Origin: Streptomyces sp. HD
GTDB lineage: Bacteria > Actinomycetota > Actinomycetes > Streptomycetales > Streptomycetaceae
Direction: 5' to 3'
DNA length: 64,000 nt
Assembly: GCF_028369295.1 (NCBI RefSeq)
Contig: NZ_JAQMYP010000012.1
Coordinates: 62,001-126,000 of the forward strand
The notes beneath the pieces were generated by a model. That model ran no database searches. It worked only from the letters and a program-made list of their open reading frames with translations, and was not told the origin of the DNA. Below, piece after piece: positions 50,544-63,464 of the stretch (position 1 is the stretch's first letter; every line of letters starts with the position of its first letter). A program made the translations under genes and the position numbers.

Positions 50544-53500
50544 TTACGCGTCGAACACCTCACGCACCAACTGCTCCTGCTCGGCCTGGTGCCGCTTCGC
50601 GGAACCGACGGCCGGGGACGAGCCGTGCGGGCGGGAGATGCGGCGCAGGCGCTCGCCGTGCGGGACGTCGGCGCCGACCGCGAGGTCCAGGTGGTCGATC
50701 AGGTTGAGCGCGATGAACGGCCACGCTCCCTGGTTCGCCGGCTCCTCCTGGGTCCACAGGTACTTCTCGGCGTTCGGGTACTTGGCGATCTCGGCCTGGA
50801 GCTCGGCACCCGGCAGCGGGTACAGACGCTCGATGCGGATGATCGCCGTGTCCGTGACGCCGCGCTTCTTCCGCTCGGCCTCAAGGTCGTAGTAGACCTT
50901 GCCGGCGCAGAAGACGACCTTCTTCACGGCGGCCGGGTCGACCGACGCGTCGCCGATGACCGGCTGGAACTGCCCGGTCGTGAACTCCTCCGCCTTCGAC
51001 GCGGCGGCCTTCAGACGCAGCATCGACTTCGGCGTGAAGACCACCAGCGGCTTGTGGTGCGGGTTGTGCACCTGCCACCGCAGGAGGTGGAAGTAGTTCG
51101 ACGGCAGGGTCGGCATCGCGACCGTCATGTTGTTCTGCGCGCACAGCTGGAGGAACCGCTCCGGGCGGGCGGACGAGTGGTCCGGGCCCTGGCCCTCGTA
51201 GCCGTGGGGGAGGAGCAGGACGACGCCGGAGGTCTGGCTCCACTTCTGCTCCGCCGACGAGATGAACTCGTCCACGACCGTCTGGGCGCCGTTGACGAAG
51301 TCGCCGAACTGGGCCTCCCACATCACCAGCGCGTCGGGACGCGCCAGGGAGTAGCCGTACTCGAAGCCCATCACCGCGTACTCGGACAGGAGGGAGTTGT
51401 AGACGTTGTAACGCGCCTGGTCCTCCGACAGGTACTGCAGCGGCGTGTACTCCTCGCCGGTCTCCCGGTCGATGATCACCGCGTGCCGCTGACCGAAGGT
51501 GCCGCGCTGCGAGTCCTGGCCGGAGAGCCGGACCGGGACGCCTTCCAGCAGCAGCGAGCCGACCGCGAGGGTCTCGCCCATGCCCCAGTCGATGGTGCCG
51601 TCCTCGACCATCGATGTCCGGCGCTGCAGCTGCGGCAGCAGACGCGGGTGGACGGTGATGTGGTCGGGGATGTTGACCTGGGACTCGGCGATCCGCTTGA
51701 CGACCTCCGTGGTCACCGCGGTGCTCACGGCGACCGGGAACTCGGCCTGCGGGTCGGCGGGCGCCGCGGCGGGCGGCTGCGCGGTGGCCTCGCGGACCTC
51801 CGTGAAGACCTTCTCCAGCTGGCCCTGGTAGTCCTGCAGCGCCTGCTCGGCCTCTTCCAGGGTGATGTCGCCGCGACCGATGAGGGACTCGGTGTACAGC
51901 TTGCGCACCGAGCGCTTCTTGTCGATCAGGTCGTACATCAGCGGCTGGGTGAAGGCCGGGTTGTCGGTCTCGTTGTGACCGCGGCGGCGGTAGCAGATGA
52001 GGTCGATCACCACGTCCTTGTTGAAGGCCTGGCGGAACTCGAAGGCCAGGCGCGCCGCACGGACGCAGGCCTCCGGGTCGTCGCCGTTCACGTGGAAGAT
52101 CGGGGCCTCGATCATGCGGGCCACGTCGGTGGCGTACATCGACGAGCGCGAGGACTCCGGCGCCGCGGTGAAGCCGACCTGGTTGTTGATGACGATGTGG
52201 ACCGTGCCGCCGGTGCGGTAGCCGCGCAGCTGCGACATGTTCAGGGTCTCGGCCACCACGCCCTGGCCCGCGAAGGCCGCGTCGCCGTGCAGGGCCACCG
52301 GCAGGACGGTGAAGTCGGTGCCGCCCTTGTTGATGATGTCCTGCTTGGCGCGGGAGACGCCCTCCAGGACCGGGTCGACCGCCTCCAGGTGCGAGGGGTT
52401 GGCGGTGAGCGAGACCTTGATCTGCTCGCCGTCCAGGCCGGTGAAGGTGCCCTCGGCGCCCAGGTGGTACTTCACGTCGCCGGAGCCGTGCATCGACTTC
52501 GGGTCGAGGTTGCCCTCGAACTCGCGGAAGATCTGCGCGTACGACTTGCCGACGATGTTCGCCAGAACGTTCAGCCGGCCGCGGTGGGCCATGCCGATGA
52601 CGACCTCGTCGAGGCGGGACTCGGCGGCCGAGTCCAGCACCGCGTCGAGCAGCGGGATGACGGACTCGCCGCCCTCCAGGGAGAAGCGCTTCTGGCCGAC
52701 GTACTTCGTCTGCAGGAAGGTCTCGAAGGCCTCCGCCGCGTTGAGCCGGCGCAGGATGCGCAGTTGCTCCTCGCGCTCCGGCTTGGTGTGGCCGCGCTCC
52801 ACGCGGTCCTGGATCCACTTGCGCTGCTTCGGGTCCTGGATGTGCATGAACTCGATGCCGGTGGTGCGGCAGTACGAGTCGCGCAGGACGCCGAGGATGT
52901 CGCGCAGCTTCATCATCGACTTGCCGGCGAAACCGCCGACGGCGAACTCGCGCTCCAGGTCCCAGAGCGTGAGGCCGTGCTCGGTGATGTCCAGGTCGGG
53001 GTGCTTGCGCTGGCGGTACTCCAGCGGGTCAGTGTCGGCCATGACATGGCCGCGGACCCGGTAGGAGTGGATCAGCTCGAAGACCCGGGCGGCCTTGGTG
53101 ACGTCGTCGTCGTGGCTGGCGTCGATGTCCTTGAGCCAGCGGACCGGCTCGTAGGGGATGCGCAGGGCCTCGAAGATGTCGTCGTAGAAGCCGTTCTCGC
53201 CGAGCAGGAGGTTCGCGACCTGGCGCAGGAACTCGCCGGAGGCCGCGCCCTGGATGACCCGGTGGTCGTAGGTCGACGTGAGCGTCATGACCTTCGAGAT
53301 ACCGAGCTTGTTCAGGGTGTCCTGGCTCGTGCCCTGGAACTCGGCCGGGTAGTCCATGGAGCCGACGCCCATGATGACCGACTGGCCGGGCATCAGACGC
53401 GGCACGGAGTGGACGGTGCCGAGGCCGCCGGGGTTGGTCAGGGAGACCGTGACACCGGTGAAGTCGTCCATCGTCAGCTTGCCGTCACGGGCGCGGCGGA

Positions 53501-54335
53501 CGATGTCCTCGTAGGCCTGCCAGAACTCGAAGAAGTTCAGCGTCTCGGCCTTCTTGATGGCGGCCACGACGAGCTGGCGGTCGCCGTTGGGCTTCACCAG
53601 GTCGATGGCCAGGCCGAGGTTGACGTGCGCCGGCTTGATCAGCGTCGGCTTGCCGTCCTTCTCGCCGAAGGCGTAGTTCATCGACGGCATGGCCTTGATG
53701 GCCTGCACCATCGCGTAGCCGATCAGGTGCGTGAAGGAGATCTTCCCGCCCCGGGCGCGCTTCAGGTGGTTGTTGATGACGATGCGGTTGTCGAACAGCA
53801 GCTTCACCGGGACCGCGCGGACCGAGGTGGCGGTCGGCAGCTCCAGCGAGGCGTTCATGTTCTTCGCGACCGCGGCGGCCGGACCGCGCAGCGTCACCAG
53901 CTCGGGGCCGTCTGCCGACGGGGCGGCGGGTTCGGCCTTCTTCGGCTGGGCGGGCTTCGCGGCAGCGGCGGGCTTCGCCGGAGCGGGAGCCGGGGCCGGA
54001 GCGGCGGGCGCGGCGGCAGCGGGCTTCGGGGCCACGGGGGCCGGCGCCGGGACCGACGGGGCGGCCGGAGCAGCCGCTGCGGGCTTGGCGGCCGATGGGG
54101 TCTCTACGGCCCCCGCGGCCGCAGTACCCGCCGGAGCCGAGGCGGGAGCGCCCGGCTTGTAGTCGGCGAAGAAGTCCCACCAGGCGCGGTCTACCGAATT
54201 CGGGTCCTGGAGGTACTGCTGATAGATCTCGTCGACGAGCCACTCGTTCGGGCCGAACGCGGCTGCGGGATTCTTGCCCGCTTGGTCTGCGTCGGTCGAG
54301 ATGCTCGATGCGTTACTGGGGGACTGTGGCGACAC
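50544..54335 (-). CDS. kgd: Multifunctional 2-oxoglutarate dehydrogenase/decarboxylase (KGD, fused E2o-like and E1o)
   Basis: This large protein (about 1,263 residues) has an N-terminal segment [18 protein letters not shown] and a 120-residue Ala/Pro-rich linker. An E2o-like acyltransferase domain follows ([42 protein letters not shown]), then a TPP-dependent E1o domain ([55 protein letters not shown]). This is the actinobacterial KGD/OdhA fusion. It oxidises 2-oxoglutarate in the TCA cycle, working with the lipoyl protein and E3, and is controlled by OdhI/GarA. The GTG at 54335 is chosen; an in-frame GTG at 54362 adds nine residues. Confidence 0.96.
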   Translation of the reverse strand: MSPQSPSNASSISTDADQAGKNPAAAFGPNEWLVDEIYQQYLQDPNSVDRAWWDFFADYKPGAPASAPAGTAAAGAVETPSAAKPAAAAPAAPSVPAPAPVAPKPAAAAPAAPAPAPAPAKPAAAAKPAQPKKAEPAAPSADGPELVTLRGPAAAVAKNMNASLELPTATSVRAVPVKLLFDNRIVINNHLKRARGGKISFTHLIGYAMVQAIKAMPSMNYAFGEKDGKPTLIKPAHVNLGLAIDLVKPNGDRQLVVAAIKKAETLNFFEFWQAYEDIVRRARDGKLTMDDFTGVTVSLTNPGGLGTVHSVPRLMPGQSVIMGVGSMDYPAEFQGTSQDTLNKLGISKVMTLTSTYDHRVIQGAASGEFLRQVANLLLGENGFYDDIFEALRIPYEPVRWLKDIDASHDDDVTKAARVFELIHSYRVRGHVMADTDPLEYRQRKHPDLDITEHGLTLWDLEREFAVGGFAGKSMMKLRDILGVLRDSYCRTTGIEFMHIQDPKQRKWIQDRVERGHTKPEREEQLRILRRLNAAEAFETFLQTKYVGQKRFSLEGGESVIPLLDAVLDSAAESRLDEVVIGMAHRGRLNVLANIVGKSYAQIFREFEGNLDPKSMHGSGDVKYHLGAEGTFTGLDGEQIKVSLTANPSHLEAVDPVLEGVSRAKQDIINKGGTDFTVLPVALHGDAAFAGQGVVAETLNMSQLRGYRTGGTVHIVINNQVGFTAAPESSRSSMYATDVARMIEAPIFHVNGDDPEACVRAARLAFEFRQAFNKDVVIDLICYRRRGHNETDNPAFTQPLMYDLIDKKRSVRKLYTESLIGRGDITLEEAEQALQDYQGQLEKVFTEVREATAQPPAAAPADPQAEFPVAVSTAVTTEVVKRIAESQVNIPDHITVHPRLLPQLQRRTSMVEDGTIDWGMGETLAVGSLLLEGVPVRLSGQDSQRGTFGQRHAVIIDRETGEEYTPLQYLSEDQARYNVYNSLLSEYAVMGFEYGYSLARPDALVMWEAQFGDFVNGAQTVVDEFISSAEQKWSQTSGVVLLLPHGYEGQGPDHSSARPERFLQLCAQNNMTVAMPTLPSNYFHLLRWQVHNPHHKPLVVFTPKSMLRLKAAASKAEEFTTGQFQPVIGDASVDPAAVKKVVFCAGKVYYDLEAERKKRGVTDTAIIRIERLYPLPGAELQAEIAKYPNAEKYLWTQEEPANQGAWPFIALNLIDHLDLAVGADVPHGERLRRISRPHGSSPAVGSAKRHQAEQEQLVREVFDA

Positions 54336-54626
54336 GGCGGCAACCGCCCTCTTCCGCTTCACAAGGTGATGGACAGCGGGAATAAAGGCTACGCCTCCAT
54401 GGCCGGGAAGGTGAGGCTGAGCAAGGTCATCGTCGTGTAAGTCACATCGGAAAGCGTGTTTCGTGCCTGGAAATGGCGGGAAACAAGCGTGGTTCCGCTT
54501 CAGCGGACGTCAGATGGGATGCGTCGACCGGGGGCCGGCGCACCAAACGTGCGGGCCTCTCGCTGATCACACGTGTCCGTCAGCCAGGACGCACGTGGAT
54601 CTTGTCGCTCCGCTTCGCACTTTACG

Positions 54627-55733
54627 TCAACTTGGTAGAGATGGTTGCCCTGGAAGTGTGACAAGAATCCGGCAACCACGCTCCGATTCGGCCACGCCGA
54701 TCCGGCCGCCGTGCAGATCCACGGCCCAGCGCGCGATCGCCAGCCCCAGCCCCGTACCGCCGTCACTGCCCGGCCCGTGCGGCCGGATCACGGCACCCCG
54801 GTTGAAGCGCTCGAAGACCCGGTGCCAGTCCGACCTCGGGATGCCCGGCCCCTCGTCCAGGACCTCCAGCTCCAGCGACTCCGCGTGGGGCCCGCGCCGC
54901 GCCTTGACCGTTACGCGGCCGTGCGGCGGGCTGTGCTTGATCGCGTTGTCGATGAGGTTGGCGACGACCTGGTGGATGCGCTCGGGGTCGGCGTGCGCGG
55001 TCAGCTCCGGCGGGGACACGTCGAGGTGCAGATGGACGTCCGTACGGGTGTGGCTGCCGGAGCCCGACGCCATGCCCCCACGCGCCGAGGCGACCATGTT
55101 GGCCTCCTTCAGCACCCCGGACAGATACGGCCAGACCTCGAAGCGCCGCATGCGCAGCGGCACGACGCCGTTGTCCAGGCGGGACAGGTCAAGGAGGGTC
55201 TCCACCAGCCGCCCCAGCCGCTCGGTCTGCTTCAGGGCCGTGCGCATCGTCTCGGGGTCGGCCTCGGCGATGCCGTCGACCACGTTCTCCAGGACGGCCC
55301 GCAGGCCGGCGATCGGGGTGCGCAGCTCGTGCGAGACGTTCGCCACGAGTTCCTTGCGCTGCTGGTCCTGGGCCTCCAGCTCGTCGGCCATCAGATTGAT
55401 GGTCTCGGCCAGGTCGCCCAGCTCGTCCCGGCGGTTCTCCCGCACCCGGCGGGTGTAGTCGCCCTGCGAGATGGACCGGGCCACCGTGTTCATCTCGTCC
55501 AGCGGCGCGGTGAGCGAATGGGCCACGAACTGCGTAATGAGCAGTGTGGCGATCATCGAGAAGACCGTGATGAAGCGCAGCTCCGTCTCGGTGCGCACAG
55601 CGAGCATCGACAACCCGGTGGTGATCAGCACCGCGATGACGACCAGTGCGCCCAGCTTGGTCTTGATCGAGAACGGACGTACGCCGCCCCAGGGTTCCCC
55701 GGGGCCTCTCCGTGCGGCCGGCCCGTCGCTCAT
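54627..55733 (-). CDS. Two-component sensor histidine kinase
   Basis: The 368-residue kinase has two transmembrane helices close together (LGALVVIAVLITTGLSML and FSMIATLLITQFVAHSLTA), so almost no extracellular sensor. A HAMP domain, HisKA with ANVSHELRTPIAGL (His135), and HATPase_c with NLIDNAIKHSP, DEGPGIP and GTGLGLAIA follow. It overlaps the response regulator gene by ATGA. The signal may be membrane state. Targets are unknown. Confidence 0.94.
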   Translation of the reverse strand: MSDGPAARRGPGEPWGGVRPFSIKTKLGALVVIAVLITTGLSMLAVRTETELRFITVFSMIATLLITQFVAHSLTAPLDEMNTVARSISQGDYTRRVRENRRDELGDLAETINLMADELEAQDQQRKELVANVSHELRTPIAGLRAVLENVVDGIAEADPETMRTALKQTERLGRLVETLLDLSRLDNGVVPLRMRRFEVWPYLSGVLKEANMVASARGGMASGSGSHTRTDVHLHLDVSPPELTAHADPERIHQVVANLIDNAIKHSPPHGRVTVKARRGPHAESLELEVLDEGPGIPRSDWHRVFERFNRGAVIRPHGPGSDGGTGLGLAIARWAVDLHGGRIGVAESERGCRILVTLPGQPSLPS

Positions 55734-56467
55734 GGCGTCGGTGTCTCCAGGGCGTAGCCCACGCCGTGCACGGTACGGATCCGCTCGGCACCGATCTTCC
55801 GGCGCAGGGCCTTGATGTGGCTGTCGACCGTCCGGGTGCCGGAGGCGTCCGCCCAGTCCCACACCTCGGCGAGCAGCTGCTCGCGCGAGAGCACCGCGCG
55901 CGGGGTGTTCGCCAGGCACACCAGGAGGTCGAACTCGGTCGGCGTGAGGTGAACATCCTCACTGCGCACCCGCACCCGCCGCTGCGCGTGGTCGATCTCC
56001 AGCTCGCCGAGCCGCAGGATGCCCGACCGCGGGGTCGTGGCGGCCAGCGCGGCCCGCTCCACGCGGCGCAGCAGCACATGCACGCGCGCCGCCAGCTCCC
56101 GCATCGAGAACGGCTTGGTCATGTAGTCGTCGGCGCCGACGCCGAGCCCGACCAGCATGTCGGTCTCGTCGTCGCGAGCGGTCAGCATCATCACCGGTAC
56201 CGGCCGCTGGGCCTGTACCCGGCGGCAGACCTCCAGGCCGTCGAAGCCCGGCAGCATGATGTCGAGGATCAGCAGGTCGGGCTGCCATGCCTCCGCCGTG
56301 TCGACGGCCGCCGGACCGTCACCCGCGGTCTGCACGAGGAATCCCTCGGCGCGCAGACGGGCCGCGATGGCGTCCACGATGGTCGGATCGTCCTCGACCA
56401 CGAGGACCCGGCGCTGCGCGCCGGGGGTCGCCGCCGTGCCGTTGTGGGAGGTGTGTGTCTGCTCCAT
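55730..56467 (-). CDS. OmpR/PhoB-family response regulator
   Basis: The 245-residue regulator has a receiver domain (VLVVEDDPTIVDAIAARL, phosphoacceptor Asp69 in LLILDIMLPGFDG, TARDDETDM, TKPF) and a winged-helix output (TPTEFDLLVCLANTPRAVLS, TRTVDSHIKALRRKIG, VHGVGYALE). It is the first gene of the operon with the sensor kinase. The ATG at 56467 is preceded by GGGGCGGG. A TTG at 56479 would add four residues. The regulon is unknown. Confidence 0.96.
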   Translation of the reverse strand: MEQTHTSHNGTAATPGAQRRVLVVEDDPTIVDAIAARLRAEGFLVQTAGDGPAAVDTAEAWQPDLLILDIMLPGFDGLEVCRRVQAQRPVPVMMLTARDDETDMLVGLGVGADDYMTKPFSMRELAARVHVLLRRVERAALAATTPRSGILRLGELEIDHAQRRVRVRSEDVHLTPTEFDLLVCLANTPRAVLSREQLLAEVWDWADASGTRTVDSHIKALRRKIGAERIRTVHGVGYALETPTP

Positions 56468-56600
56468 CGCCCGCCCCAAAGTTGCTTTCCGGAATCCGTG
56501 GGGGTGATCCCGCTAACTGGCTATGCCTGCTCATGCTTGCGATTGACGCTTGAATGATCCGCGTCAGAGAAGCAGAGTACGGGGAGTTACCGTCCCAGGG

Positions 56601-57278
56601 CTATCCAGGTCGGACGGCGAGGTGCACGACGTCCGGAACGCCCCGGGCAACGGGGATCTCTTCGGTACGCACCTGTTGGAATCCGGCATTACGCAAGGTT
56701 TCTTCGAATTCCGGAGAGGGTCGGGCGGACCATACGGCGAGTACCCCGCCGGGCCTCAACGCCCCTGCACAGCCCGCGAGTCCATGGGATGAGTAGAGGC
56801 TGTCGTTGTCCTGGGTGACGGTCCAGTCGGGGCCGTTGTCGATGTCGACACACAGTGCGTCATACGTGTCGGAAGTCTCATGTACGTACGCCACGAGATC
56901 CGTTTCCAGAATCTCGGTGCGCGGGTCGGCGAGGGCGCGGGCGGAGAAGTCGGACAACGGCCCGTCCAGGTGCCAGCCGATAATCGCGCTCTCGCGCTCC
57001 ACGACGGTGATCCTTCCCGGTCGCGGATCGGCCGCGGCATGTGCGAGCGAGAACCCCACTCCGAGCCCTCCGATCAGCACTTCCGGCTCCGGCCGCCCGT
57101 CCAGCGCGCCGAGCGCCGCGTCGATCAGCAGCCGCTCCGAACGGCCGTCCGAGGTGTCCATCAGGAAGCAGCCGTTCGCGATGATCTGCAGCAGCTCACC
57201 GTGGCGCCGCAGCACGACCTCGCCGTGGGGCCCAACGTGTCGGTCCAGGACTTCGGGGATGTCGTACGAAGTGGGCAT
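56601..57278 (-). CDS. Spermidine synthase-like protein
   Basis: The 225-residue protein resembles spermidine-synthase-type class I methyltransferase fold proteins: EVVLRRHGELLQIIANG, VLIGGLGVGFSLAHAAADP, ITVVERESAIIGW and DALCVDIDNGPDW. The canonical acidic residues of the putrescine site are only partly visible, so the actual activity is not assigned. The ATG at 57278 starts MPTSYDIPEVL. It is monocistronic. Confidence 0.85.
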   Translation of the reverse strand: MPTSYDIPEVLDRHVGPHGEVVLRRHGELLQIIANGCFLMDTSDGRSERLLIDAALGALDGRPEPEVLIGGLGVGFSLAHAAADPRPGRITVVERESAIIGWHLDGPLSDFSARALADPRTEILETDLVAYVHETSDTYDALCVDIDNGPDWTVTQDNDSLYSSHGLAGCAGALRPGGVLAVWSARPSPEFEETLRNAGFQQVRTEEIPVARGVPDVVHLAVRPG

Positions 57279-57470
57279 CCGGTCATCCTGACAGCCGAGC
57301 CCCGGGCGGCCGAGGGAATTATCCCGGCCCGCCGTCGCCCTTACGGGTGAAGAGAGCCGGACGCGTGAGGTTGTTGAGAGGTTGCTGAGAATCGGCTCCC
57401 GCGTGGCGTCGGTCACAGACATGTGGGGGAAGTGGACCAAGGGTGGGGGAAACGGAAGGAGCGCCTCACC

Positions 57471-58397
57471 ATGGAACACGCGGTGGCCGAGGGCGTGCCG
57501 CGCTCACGCTCGGCTTCGGAGGCAGTCCCTTCCGGCGCGGACGACGCGGACGTTTCCTCCCTCGCTCCGCACCACGTCGATGTGGCCGACCTGCTGGACG
57601 GGATGCCACGGCAGCGCGGACCGGCGAGAGCGACCGCGCGGCTTGCGCCGAGCCCGGCGCCGGGCATCGGCGGGCCCTGCGCGGCCCCGTCCGTCGCGGC
57701 CGAGGCGCTGAGGGCCGGGGGCGAGACCATCGAGTTGGTCGAGGCCGTCACCTCGTCCCGCCCCCGGGCCCTCCGCCCCTGGCGCCTCCTCCCCACTCCC
57801 GCCGGCACACCGTTCACCTGTGCCTATGCCGCTGTCCTGGTCGTCACGTCCCTGATCGTCAGTTACGCCGACCCCGACCTCGTCCACGCCCTCCTCAGGG
57901 GCTCCAGCACCGATGTGGTGCACCTCGTGCGGACGCCCATGCTGGTGCTGGTCGCCAGTGCGCTGTGGGTCGCGGGCGGGGTCCTGGCGCCGTACACGCT
58001 CTGCTTCCTGCTCGTGCTCACCGCGCTGGAGCGGCGGATCGGCGGCGTTCGCACGGCCGTCGTCTTCCTGCTCGGGCACGTCCTGGCCACCCTCGCGACC
58101 GAGGTGCCCGTGGGGCTCGCGGTGCTGACCGGCCACCTGCCCGCCGGCTCGCTGCAGCGCTTCGACTACGGCATAAGTTTCGGCGTCGCGACGAGCATCG
58201 GCGCGCTGGCCGGCCTGCTGCGGCCGTGGCTGGGCCTGCCTGTGCTGGCCCTGTTCGGCGGGATGCTGATCCAGGACCTGCTCGACCTCACGGACCCGCT
58301 GACCAACTGGGGACACCTGATCGCCCTGGTCATCGGGGTCGCGATGTGGCCACTGGTACGGCGATGGCATGCCTCGGGGTCAGCCGCCCTCGGGTGA
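57471..58397 (+). CDS. Rhomboid-like membrane protein
   Basis: The 308-residue protein has a 120-residue hydrophilic N-terminus. Five or six transmembrane helices follow (VVTSLIVSYADPDLVHALL, APYTLCFLLVLTALERRIG, AVVFLLGHVLATLATEV, LAGLLRPWLGLPVLALFGGM). It resembles rhomboid-like proteins of actinobacteria, but the rhomboid catalytic GxSG and His are not clear (GHVLAT, ISFGVATS are the nearest candidates). Proteolytic activity is therefore uncertain. The ATG at 57471 follows GGAAGGA. It overlaps the next gene tail to tail by 18 bp. Confidence 0.82.
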   Translation: MEHAVAEGVPRSRSASEAVPSGADDADVSSLAPHHVDVADLLDGMPRQRGPARATARLAPSPAPGIGGPCAAPSVAAEALRAGGETIELVEAVTSSRPRALRPWRLLPTPAGTPFTCAYAAVLVVTSLIVSYADPDLVHALLRGSSTDVVHLVRTPMLVLVASALWVAGGVLAPYTLCFLLVLTALERRIGGVRTAVVFLLGHVLATLATEVPVGLAVLTGHLPAGSLQRFDYGISFGVATSIGALAGLLRPWLGLPVLALFGGMLIQDLLDLTDPLTNWGHLIALVIGVAMWPLVRRWHASGSAALG

Positions 58398-59174
58398 CCA
58401 GATGTACGGGGTGGTGGTCGTCACCGCCTCGAATCCCAGCCGCCGCAGGATGGGCGCGCTGTCGTCGGACGCGTCCACGTGCAGGTAGGTGACGCCGCGG
58501 GCGACGGCGAGTGCGGCTCGGGTCGCGACGAGCGCACGGTAGATGCCGCGGCCCCGCCACTCGGCCAGCGTCGACCCGCCCCACAGACTCGCGAACTCGG
58601 TGCCGGACCTGAAGACCAGCCAGGCGGCGGAGACGACCTCGCCGTCCGCCTCGGCGACATGGACGGAGATCTCATCGGGTGCCGCGGCGACGCGTCCTGT
58701 CAGGTCATCGGCGAGAAAGCTCATGTCGAAGCCCCAGACGGCCGACTCCAGCGCGGCGATCCGGCGCATGTCGGCGTCCGCGGTGACCTGGCGCAGCGTC
58801 ACGCCGTGTGGCAGGGCGGGTTCTCGTACGGCCAGGTCGGCGACGCGGCCGACGAGCACCGTCTCCCGGGGCTCGGGCACGAAGCCCGCCGTGCTCAGCC
58901 GGTCGGCGAGGTCGGCCGGTTCGTCGTGACCCCGGATCTTCCACTCCACCGCCTCACCTCGCGCCGCGAAGAAGTCGCGCTGCCGGGCGATCAGCCGGTC
59001 GAGCTCGGCGTCGCGCACGCCGAGCGAACGCGGGCCGCTGACGAGGCCCCGAAAGCCGCCCACTATCCGCAGCAGCGGGCCGTCCTGTTCGTATGTCACC
59101 CCGGCGGGCGGGGTCGGGGGCGCGCCGCGCATCTGGTCGTCGTAGGCCGCGAGAAGGATCTCTGTGTCTGTCAC
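58380..59174 (-). CDS. GNAT-family N-acetyltransferase
   Basis: The 264-residue protein has a GNAT fold in the C-terminal half: VSAAWLVFRSGTEFASLWGG, then TLAEWRGRGIYRALVATRAA (motif A, RGRGIY), and YLHVDASDDSAPILRRLGFE (motif B). The N-terminal 120 residues form an additional domain similar to those in mycothiol-synthase-like tandem GNATs. The substrate is unknown. GTG start at 59174. Confidence 0.92.
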   Translation of the reverse strand: MTDTEILLAAYDDQMRGAPPTPPAGVTYEQDGPLLRIVGGFRGLVSGPRSLGVRDAELDRLIARQRDFFAARGEAVEWKIRGHDEPADLADRLSTAGFVPEPRETVLVGRVADLAVREPALPHGVTLRQVTADADMRRIAALESAVWGFDMSFLADDLTGRVAAAPDEISVHVAEADGEVVSAAWLVFRSGTEFASLWGGSTLAEWRGRGIYRALVATRAALAVARGVTYLHVDASDDSAPILRRLGFEAVTTTTPYIWSPEGG

Positions 59175-59302
59175 GGGACGACGTTGGGGGAAGGCGCGGG
59201 ACCCGGCAAGCGTTTATTGGTGAAAGGCGAGGTCACGGGCTGTCGGGCAAGTGATCGCTCACAGCGAACGGAGGGTGGGGAACATTCGGGCTCCCCCAGG
59301 CA

Positions 59303-59321
59303 TTGAGTCGGCATAACTCAA
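59303..59321 (+). promoter_or_regulatory. HAIR element (HspR operator) upstream of lon
   Basis: TTGAGTCGGCATAACTCAA is a perfect 6-N7-6 inverted repeat matching the HspR consensus CTTGAGT-N7-ACTCAAG except the outermost bases. It lies 22 bp before the lon start. HspR control of lon has been described in Streptomyces, so this gene is expected to be heat-induced by loss of HspR. Confidence 0.9.
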
Positions 59322-59343
59322 CTTGACTGCCTAAGGGGAGATC

Positions 59344-61767
<2,424 letters not shown>

Positions 61768-61786
61768 CGGACGCGACCGGATGGAT

Positions 61787-61823
61787 GAAGGCCCGGGTTC
61801 TCGTGAGGGAGGCCCGGGCCTTC
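61787..61823. terminator. Terminator after lon
   Basis: GAAGGCCCGGG / CCCGGGCCTTC form a perfect 11-bp stem with a 15-nt loop, in the gap between the convergent lon and lysozyme genes. Confidence 0.85.
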
Positions 61824-61865
61824 GCCGTACGGCGGGGGGCATACCTGGGTCGTACGGCGCTGGGG

Positions 61866-62717
61866 TCAGCCGTTCGCCAGGACCTTGAGGCGATCGACCG
61901 GCCCGTTGAACTTGTTGTGGTCGCCGACCGTCGGTCCGGAGGACGTGTACTGCCACATCGAGTGGAACTCCCAGCCCGCCGGCAGTTCGCCCACCGTCGA
62001 CGCGTACCGGGCGATCCACAGCGGGTTGGTGGTGGCGAAACCGGAGTAGTTGCCGGTGCACTGCTTCCACCAGCTGGTGGCCGTGTAGACGACGGCGTCC
62101 CGGCCGGTGCGGGACTTGTACTGGTTCAGGAAGTCGCGGATCCAGGCGACCATCGCGCTCGGGGACTTGCCGTAGCAGGTGTCGCCGTACGGGTTCCACT
62201 CGATGTCGAGGGCGCCGGGCAGGGTCTTGCCGTCGCGGGACCAGCCGCCGCCGTTGTTGACGAAGAAGTTGGCCTGCGTTGCTCCACTCGTGGTGTCCGG
62301 CGTGGCGAAGTGGTAGGCACCGCGGATCATGCCGGCGTCGTAGGAGCCGTTGTACTGCTTGGCGAAGTACGGGTTCGTGTAGTACGTCCCCTCGCTGCCT
62401 TTCGTGTAGGCCCACTTCACCCCGCTGTTCCACAGGGTCGACCAGTCGACGTTGCCCTGGTAGCTGGAGACGTCCACGCCCTCCGTCTGGGTGGCAAGGG
62501 TCTTCAGGGGCAGACCGTGCACGCCGTCATGGGTCACGACGCCCATGCCCATGTAGGCGGAGCCACGGGGTGGGAAGTCGTCGTAGTCGTCGGCGGACGC
62601 GGGCGAGGGCTGGACGGCGAGGGCGAGCGAGAAGGTCAGGGAGAGGACGGCGGCGAGCGGGAGCCCGGCGCAGTGCGGGCGCTGAGGGCGGAGCGTTTCG
62701 AATCTGTGCACGGGCAA
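61866..62717 (-). CDS. Secreted GH25 lysozyme (1,4-beta-N-acetylmuramidase)
   Basis: The 283-residue precursor has an N-terminal signal peptide with hydrophobic core (LPLAAVLSLTFSLALAVQPS) ending ASA, then a GH25 domain: TEGVDVSSYQGNVDWSTLWN, KWAYTKGSEGTYYTNPYF, GAYHFATPD, ALDIEWNPYGD (catalytic DxE) and the final WQYTSSG. It cleaves the MurNAc-GlcNAc bond of cell walls outside the cell. The TTG at 62717 has GGAGG 7 nt upstream; a GTG at 62711 is the alternative. The ORF is open further upstream, but that part lacks coding features. Confidence 0.92.
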   Translation of the reverse strand: MPVHRFETLRPQRPHCAGLPLAAVLSLTFSLALAVQPSPASADDYDDFPPRGSAYMGMGVVTHDGVHGLPLKTLATQTEGVDVSSYQGNVDWSTLWNSGVKWAYTKGSEGTYYTNPYFAKQYNGSYDAGMIRGAYHFATPDTTSGATQANFFVNNGGGWSRDGKTLPGALDIEWNPYGDTCYGKSPSAMVAWIRDFLNQYKSRTGRDAVVYTATSWWKQCTGNYSGFATTNPLWIARYASTVGELPAGWEFHSMWQYTSSGPTVGDHNKFNGPVDRLKVLANG

Positions 62718-62945
62718 TAGCGTGCCTCCGAAGACCCGGTGGTGCTCGGTGAGGGAAACGCGATGACCATGGCGCATACATGCCAAACCCGCGTTCCGAT
62801 GGAGCGGTCAGACACGCAGAAGCGCAGGTGAAAGGGGGTTCGGAGGCTGCCTTTGGTCTGAGCCTGCGAAATACTGGCGGAGTTGTGGCATCGACGGGGG
62901 TCGGCGAAAACTTTCGGGACCGGGAAAGACGAGGCAGGGGCTGAC

Positions 62946-63440
62946 GTGCACGAAGACGGAAACGGTGACGGACGGCGAGTCGACTCCGGAGCATCCGGTG
63001 TCGGTATGAACCAGCCCGAATTCCTCGACCTGGAACGCGAGTTGACGGTCCTGCTGCGACGCGCCCGGGCCAAGCAGGGCGAGATGGCCCGCGAGGTCCA
63101 TCCGGATCTGGAGTCGGCTGCGTACGGCCTGTTGGTACGGCTGGGTGAGTGCGGGCGTCAGCGCGCCACGGAACTGGCCGCCTACATCGGCGTCGGAAAG
63201 GCCACGATGTCGCGTCAGCTGCGCGCCCTGGAGGACCTCGGGCTGGTCGCCAGGGAGCCGGACCCCGCGGACGGGCGGGCCTGGCTCGTGCACCTCACGG
63301 AGGAGGGGCGCGGCCGGGTCGCGAAGGTGCGGGAGGCCCGACGGGCCCGGTATGTCGAGCAGCTGTCCCACTGGGACCGGGAAGAGGTCGCCGAGCTGGC
63401 GCGGTTGCTGAACCAGCTGAACCGGGGGATGGAGAAGTAG
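62946..63440 (+). CDS. MarR-family transcriptional regulator
   Basis: The 164-residue protein has a MarR winged helix: AAYGLLVRLGECGRQRATEL, YIGVGKATMSRQLRALEDLG (recognition helix), PDPADGRAWLVHLTEEGR (wing) and a C-terminal dimerisation helix. A GTG at 62946 with AGGGG is preferred. An ATG at 63006 (MNQPEF) is the alternative. It is divergent from the lysozyme gene. The ligand is unknown. Confidence 0.92.
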   Translation: MHEDGNGDGRRVDSGASGVGMNQPEFLDLERELTVLLRRARAKQGEMAREVHPDLESAAYGLLVRLGECGRQRATELAAYIGVGKATMSRQLRALEDLGLVAREPDPADGRAWLVHLTEEGRGRVAKVREARRARYVEQLSHWDREEVAELARLLNQLNRGMEK

Positions 63441-63464
63441 GCCCGCGGAGGCACCGTCACAGGC

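Noticed and set aside
50532..54440. Plus-strand open frame of 1,302 codons opposite kgd
   Set aside because: It is a shadow of the minus-strand gene in very GC-rich DNA; its translation is rich in Arg, Val, Gly, Leu and Asp without any recognisable motif, while the opposite strand has a full KGD.
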